64,000 bases of DNA from Dastarcus helophoroides (lineage: Eukaryota > Arthropoda > Insecta > Coleoptera > Bothrideridae), in NCBI GenBank assembly GCA_028583605.1, contig CM053331.1:37889283-37953282 (forward strand). Reading direction: 5' to 3'. Shown piece after piece: positions 58,901 to 64,000 of this stretch. The notes beneath the pieces were generated by a model. That model saw nothing but the letters and a program-made list of their open reading frames with translations, ran no database searches and was not told the DNA's origin. The translations under genes and the position numbers were made by a program. Every line of letters begins with the position of its first letter. Within the stretch, counting starts at the first letter, position 1.

Positions 58901-60790
58901 ACCACCAAATGATTATTAACCAGAACTGGTTGAAAACATGTATCACACAGCTAGAAACATGTGTCACATGAAGACAAGGTTATAGTGGAAAAAGATAATA
59001 TTACTGATGAACTTTCCTTTTTCATTTAAATTTTGACCACCAAATGATTATTAACCAGAACTGGTTGAAAACATGTATCACACAGCTAGAAACATGTGTC
59101 ACATGAAGACAAGGTTATAGTGGAAAAAGATAATATTACTGATGAACTTTCGTTTTTCATTGAAATTTTGACCACCAAAGGATTATTAAGATGAAGATGA
59201 CCATTCGATAATATTTAGCTTAGAAACATGTACCACATGAAGACAAAATTCTAGTGGAAAAAGATAATGTTACTGATGAACTTTCGTTTTTCATTGAAAT
59301 TTTGACCACCAAAGGATTTTATGAAACACGATAGCGTGGAGAAATGTATCATGTGAAGACAAGATTCTAGTGGAAAAAAACGATATTACTGATGAACTTT
59401 CCTTTCTCATCCAAATTTTAACCACCAAAGGATTATAAGGATGATGATGACTATTCGAGAAGGTATAGCTTAGAAACATGTATCACATCAAGACAAAATT
59501 GTAATGGAAAAACATAATGTTACTGATGAACTTTCGTTTTTCATTAAAATTTTGATCACCAAAGGATTTTACCAAACAGGATAGCTGAGGGAAATGTAGC
59601 ACATGAAGACAAGATTGTAGTGGAAAAAGACAATATTACTGATGAACTTTCGTTTTTCATTGAAATTTTGACCACCAAATAATTATTAACCAGAACTGGT
59701 TGAAAACATGTATCACACAGCTAGAAACATGTGTCACATGAAGACAAGGTTATAGTGGAAAAAGATAATATTACTGATGAACTTTCGTTTTTCATTGAAA
59801 TTTTGACCACCAAAGGATTATTAAGATGAAGATGACCATTCGATAATATTTAGCTTAGAAACATGTACCACATGAAGACAAAATTCTAGTGGAAAAAGAT
59901 AATATTACTGATGAACTTTCGTTTTTCATTGAAATTTTGACCACCAAAGGATTTTACCAAACAGGATAGCTGAGGGAAATGTAGCACATGAAGACAAGAT
60001 TGTAGTGGAAAAAGACAATATTACTGATGAACTTTCGTTTTTCATTGAAATTTTGACCACCAAATAATTATTAACCAGAACTGGTTGAAAACATGTATCA
60101 CACAGCTAGAAACATGTGTCACATGAAGACAAGGTTATAGTGGAAAAAGAAAATATTACTGATGAACTTTCGTGTTTCATTGAAATTTTGACCACCAAAT
60201 GATTTTACGAAACAGGATAGCTGAGAGAAATGTAGCACATGAAGACAAGATTATAGTGGAAAAAGACAATATTACTGATGAACTTTCCTTTCTTATGCAA
60301 ATTTTGACCACCAAAAGAATATAAAGATGAATATGACTATTTGAGAAGGTATAGCTTAGAAACATGTACCACATGAAGACAAAATTCTAGTGGAAAAAGA
60401 AAATATTACTGATGAACTTTCCTTGTTCATTGAAATTTCGACCACCAAAAGCAGAGGTGAATACCAGGAATGAACGCTTTTGATTAAAGGCAAAATTATC
60501 GCAGAAAAAGAAAATATTAGTGATGAACTTTCTTTTTTCATTGAAATTTTGACCACCAAAAGCATAGATGAGCATTAGAAATGACCAGTTCTGATTAAAG
60601 GCAAAATTATAGTGGAAAAACGAAATATGACTAATAAACTTTCTTTCTTTATTGAAATTTTAACCACCAAATGCATAGGTGAGTATTAAGAATGGCCGGT
60701 TTTGATTGAAGGCAAAATTATAGTGGAAAAAAAAATACTGATGAACTTTCCTTTTTCATTGAAATTTTAACCACCAAAATCATAGGTGAG
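55975..60790 (+). repeat. Satellite B, right array
   Basis: About 37 units of the same core as 49.0-52.5 kb. Between 58213 and 58983 the core recurs at intervals of 134, 116, 134, 116, 135 and 135 bp, so linkers alternate in an ordered way. A four-unit block is repeated with hardly any change at 58.2-58.9, 59.1-59.8 and 59.8-60.2 kb. Both margins are diverged: 55975-56170 on the left, and three units with a different linker (GCATAGATGAGCATTAGAAA) at 60440-60790 on the right. Confidence 0.93.
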
Positions 60791-61030
60791 TACTAGGTAT
60801 GATCCAGGACAAAAGATCAGACAACAGACAGACAGATAGACAGACAACAGACAGACAACAGACGCACAACAGACAGACAACAGACAGACAACAGACAGAC
60901 AACACACAAACAACAGACAGACAACAGACAGACAACACACAAACAACAGACAGACAACAGACAGACAGACAGTCAGATAGTTAGACAGACAGACAGACAG
61001 ACAAGCTTTAATTTTATTAATGTAGATTTC
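60791..61030 (+). mobile_element. (ACAG)n tract with retroelement-type tail
   Basis: ACAACAGACAGACA units run from 60822 to about 61001, then CAAGCTTTAATTTTATTAAT. An expanded CAGACAGA tract ending in AAGCTTTA-TTTTATTA is typical of insect non-LTR or SINE 3' ends. It begins immediately where satellite B ends. Confidence 0.5.
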
Positions 61031-62400
61031 GATGACAATTCCAGATTTTTATAAAATATTTCTTTTTTTTTATTTCATATTATGTCATAAATACGAATAT
61101 TGGATCTATTTTTCTGGAAATTCGACATCAAACGCTTTCGATCGAATTTTGGATTTATTTTCAAGTCGAACTTAGTTGACAAATTTGGACTTTTCGGAAT
61201 TTAGGTTTTAAAGTTTTTAATTTTCTATAAATGCAGTTTTGTCGAAATATTTACTTTTTCCTAAATTTCCGGATTTTTATTTTAATTTTTCCAAACATTT
61301 CGATTGGAAAGTCAATTATTTTTGAAACTATGTATATTTTTAATTTTTTTTAAAGTACTTGAGTTAAAAATTAGAAATTTTCTAAATAAATGAAAACAAA
61401 AACTGTGACAAATTTTGGTGGAACGGACTGGTCCTTGGTTATCTTCAAAAATTGAAATTGAAAATTTGAGCCACCTATGTTGTGTTTTTTAATCGTTCTT
61501 GGTTTCAGGGGACAAGATTTGTATTTCAATTTATGAAAAATTGTTTTTTTTTATTTTGACACGCAACTGATACGACATTAAAAAAAAAGTTGCGTACAAG
61601 GGCCCCTTGGCACTGTACACTACTGTTCTCCACAGCTGCGCCTCTGTTTTAAAAAAAAACTGTAGTATTTTCTCGAAATTTTGAAGTTTTTGTCAAGCAA
61701 ATTCCTTTAAACTTTTTCCCAAAAATTTCTTTTTATAAAATACCGCGTAGGTGGAGGATTTTGAATTATTTAATCAAAAGTTGATAATTTTTAGTTCTTC
61801 TTTGTAGTTAACCTTAATCGAGAAATGTCGAGTGTTTTTTTGAATTTTTTTAAGTTGAAAGTTAAAAAAATGTCGACATTTTGAAATGTAATGAAATCTC
61901 GACTTTTTTTTTGAATTTTTTCAAATTGAAGGTTAAAAAAACGTCGACATTTTGAAATATAATCCAAACTTGGAAGTTGAATCTTTGGAAAATGTTGAAA
62001 TTTTAGAACAAACGAAAAAAATACTAAAAATACGATTTCAAAAAATTCTAAATTTTGAAAAGACAAAATTTTAAAAAATAATACAAAATTTTCAATGTTC
62101 GCATTTTGAAAAAATCAAAAATTTTCTACTGGGAATTATCGAAAAAGAGTCAAAATTTTGAAAAGTATCGAAATCTTTAGTTAGACTTTTTTGAAATTAT
62201 TTGGGTGCGAAATTTCCAATAAAAGTTGGAATTTTGAAAAAATCTATAATTTTGCAAAGGGTAGATATTTTCTAGAAATAAATTGTAAGCGATTTTTTCC
62301 AAAAATAAATCAGGATTTTCAAGAAAAACTAAAATTTAAAGACAGTATTTTCAAAAAAAAAACGAAAAATTTCAAAAAATAGCAAAATTGCAAATAAATT
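61031..62400. repeat. AT-rich DNA with decayed GTCGAAATTT-type repeats
   Basis: No gene. A 69-75-bp segment with TTTTTTTGAATTTTTT and GTTAAAAAAATGTCGACATT is duplicated at about 61830 and 61905. A block at 61478-61533 is the reverse complement of 62404-62457. Confidence 0.6.
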
Positions 62401-62430
62401 GAAATTTGAAATACAAATCTTGTCCCCTGA

Positions 62431-62588
62431 AACCAAGAAAGATTGAAAAACACAACAAAGGTTGCTCTAACGCGTTTCGACAGCCAAGCTATCATCTTCA
62501 GAGGGATGCTATGTGTAGCTTGTATGATAGCTTGGCTGTCGCAATGCGTTGGAGCAACCTTTGTTGTGTTTTTTTAATCGTTCTTGGT
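62431..62588. mobile_element. Foldback element with 65-bp arms
   Basis: The left arm (62431-62495) and right arm (62524-62588) are inverted copies, about 90 % identical, around a 28-bp loop. The shared core contains ACAACAAAGGTTGCTC and CGACAGCCAAGCTATCAT. The sequence outside the left arm (CTTGTCCCCTGAAACCAAG) has relatives at 61.5 kb and 23.4 kb. The minus-strand word CTGAAGATG...GTCGAAACGCG recalls the ends of Penelope-like elements. No protein remnant was found. Confidence 0.7.
62469..62501 (-). ncRNA. Hammerhead-ribozyme-like core
   Basis: Read on the minus strand: CTGAAGA (62501-62495) fits the hammerhead CUGANGA box. GATAG/CTGTC can form stem II around CTTGG. GAAA (62478-62475) follows. 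ACGCGT gives the tiny stem III seen in Penelope-type hammerheads, and TT is the UH cleavage position. Against it: one extra U separates the first box from stem II, and stem I (CCCT/AGAG) has a mismatch and is short. The opposite arm has lost the motif (GCAATG for GAAACG). Confidence 0.35.
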
Positions 62589-62602
62589 CTTGGACGTCTT
62601 TT

Positions 62603-62935
62603 CTTAAAATTTTGACTTTTTCTTTGAAATTTTTCCTAAAATTTGACTTCTTTCTCCGTCTCTGAAAAACTTCCATTTCTTTTTAAGCTTCCAGTTTATT
62701 TTTACAATTTTCCTTTTTGATATTTTAGAGTTTTTCAAAAAATTCAAATTTGTCTAAATACTTCAGATTTTTAATTTGTTCTGGGTGTCAATCTATGGTC
62801 AAAATTCGACGTTTTTTTTTAATTTTATCTTTTTTTAACTTTTGACAAATTCATTTTTTCGAAATCTCCTTTTTTCAAAATTAGGCCTTTTCTGGAAATT
62901 TCAACTTTTATTTCGAACGAAATTCATCTATTTTC
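62603..62935 (+). repeat. Direct repeat, copy 1 (600-bp spacing)
   Basis: Begins CTTAAAATTTTGACTTTTTC and passes through GAAAAACTTCCA, AAGCTTCCAGTTTATTTTTA, ATTTGTTCTGGGTGTCAATC and TTTCTGGAAATTTCA. The same series starts again 600 bp later. Confidence 0.85.
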
Positions 62936-63202
62936 AAATCCTAAAATTTGTTTTTTTCCTCAAATTTGACATTCTCTGAGAAATGTTGACCATTTTTTAA
63001 AATTCAATACTTTTTTCGAAACTGGAAGTTTTGTCGACATTTTCTTTTCTTTCGAAATTATTTCACCAATTTTCTCAAAATTGAAATTAATCAGAAAATT
63101 TGGATATTTTTTTAATCGTCTTGTAGTCGAAATTTCAAATTTCTTCTCAAAATTTAAATTTCTCTGAAAAATTGCACATCTGTAGTCGAAATTTCGAGCT
63201 TT

Positions 63203-63640
63203 TCTTAAAATTCTGACTTTTTCTTTGAAATTTTTCCTAAAATTTGACTTCTTTCTTCGTCTCTGAAAAACTTCCACTTTTCTTAAGCTTCCAGTTTATT
63301 TTTACAATTTTTTGTTGTTGATATTTTAAAGTTTTTCAAAAAACTCAAATTTGTATAAAAACTTCAGATTTTTAATTTGTTCTGGGTGTCAATCTATTGT
63401 CGAAATTCGACGTTTTCTTTTACCAGAATTTTACCCATTTGAGAGCTTTTGATAAATTCATTTTTTTCGAAATCTCTTCCTTTTTCTCAAATTGTCGAAA
63501 TCTCTTCCTTTTTTTTCGAAGTCTATTTTTCTCAATTTTTTCGAAGTCTCTTTTCCTCATTTTTTTCGAAATCTCTTCCTTTTCTATAAATAAGGTTTTT
63601 TCTGGAAATTTCAGATTTCATTTCTAACTTTGTCGATTAC
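63203..63640 (+). repeat. Direct repeat, copy 2
   Basis: Matches 62603-62935 in order, with an extra internal expansion of TCGAAATCTCTTCC (four versions at 63465-63575). The 76-codon frame here is F/S-rich low complexity. Confidence 0.85.
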
Positions 63641-64000
63641 AGTTCGTCTGGATTTTACAAAATTGAGTTTTAAAGCTCTTAATTGTATGATTTGTATTAA
63701 AAAATTTATAATTCTTCCTGGAGTCATATGACATCAAAATGCGTTAATGTTGGGAAATCGCTCGTTGCACCCATCATTAAATTCGTGTACATATCATCTT
63801 ACATAATTATTTATGGATAAATTAGGCGCATCAATTAATAAACGAAGCTAATTATCTGCGAACATAAAAATGAAAAAATCGTTTTAATAACAGACACATA
63901 ATTTGATCGTAGATAAATACTTATCAAAGTAGTGCAAATTTCGCCAATATAAAAAATATTACCACACTTTCTCCATGACCTTTCGAAAAGTTCTCCGTGC
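63641..64000. other. Unique DNA at the right edge
   Basis: No supported feature. Confidence 0.4.

Noticed and set aside
49006..60790. CTGATGA in every satellite B unit followed by GAAA, as possible hammerhead ribozymes
   Set aside because: The 16 bases between CTGATGA and GAAA (ACTTTCGTTTTTCATT) cannot form stem II, and there is no stem III or I. The match is accidental.

Overview
The window looks like nuclear DNA of an insect: AT-rich, intron-containing and dominated by satellite and microsatellite arrays. It carries a (CCTAA)n block, which is the arthropod TTAGG telomere motif read on the other strand. The order cannot be fixed from the sequence; Coleoptera or Lepidoptera are both possible. 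Only one gene is recognised with confidence: the first coding exon of the transcription factor Myc, on the minus strand at 8021-8867. It has recognisable Myc boxes 1 and 2, an acidic block and a clean splice donor. The bHLH-zipper exon is not in the window, so the following intron is at least 8 kb long and contains a 19-bp satellite (about 4.06-6.56 kb).

Layout: 0-0.2 kb, inverted piece of the 19-bp satellite; 0.5-0.7 kb, a near-perfect foldback; 1.0-2.2 kb, decayed coding remnants; 2.6-6.6 kb, two simple satellites; 7.9-9.1 kb, Myc exon and 5' leader; 9.885-10.260 kb, a solo LTR with a 4-bp target duplication; about 10.5 kb, an orphan exon-like stretch; 11.2-13.7 kb, a 20-bp minisatellite; 14.0-14.4 kb, a tRNA-like sequence and a 24-bp repeat; 15.6-16.2 kb, a hairpin array and a 180-bp duplication; 17.0-17.4 kb, an 84-bp higher-order repeat; 19.1-23.7 and 26.9-31.8 kb, AAAAAGTCAAATTTTT-type satellites around a CpG-rich island at 25.6-25.9 kb; 34.0-34.4 kb, the TTAGG-type block; 34.9-37.7 kb, FLYWCH-like coding pieces on both strands; 38.8-49.0 kb, satellite A (about 103-bp monomers in a 412-bp four-mer), interrupted by a 2.6-kb almost identical duplication; 49.0-52.5 and 56.0-60.8 kb, satellite B (116/134/135-bp units); 60.8-61.0 kb, an (ACAG)n retroelement-type tail; 62.4-62.6 kb, a 65-bp-arm foldback with a hammerhead-like core; 62.6-63.6 kb, a 600-bp-spaced direct repeat.

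The most interesting points are: (i) a solo LTR with heat-shock-type, GATA and Myc/Max E-box motifs inserted about 1.0 kb upstream of the Myc start codon; (ii) satellites A and B, which appear to share an ancestor and join in register in chimeric units; (iii) a very recent 2.6-kb duplication inside them; (iv) several degenerate FLYWCH-like segments on opposite strands, possibly mod(mdg4)-type alternative exons or transposon relics; and (v) a hammerhead-like foldback reminiscent of Penelope-like elements. Almost all other long open frames are by-products of stop-poor tandem repeats. All identifications are by reading alone; no database search was possible.
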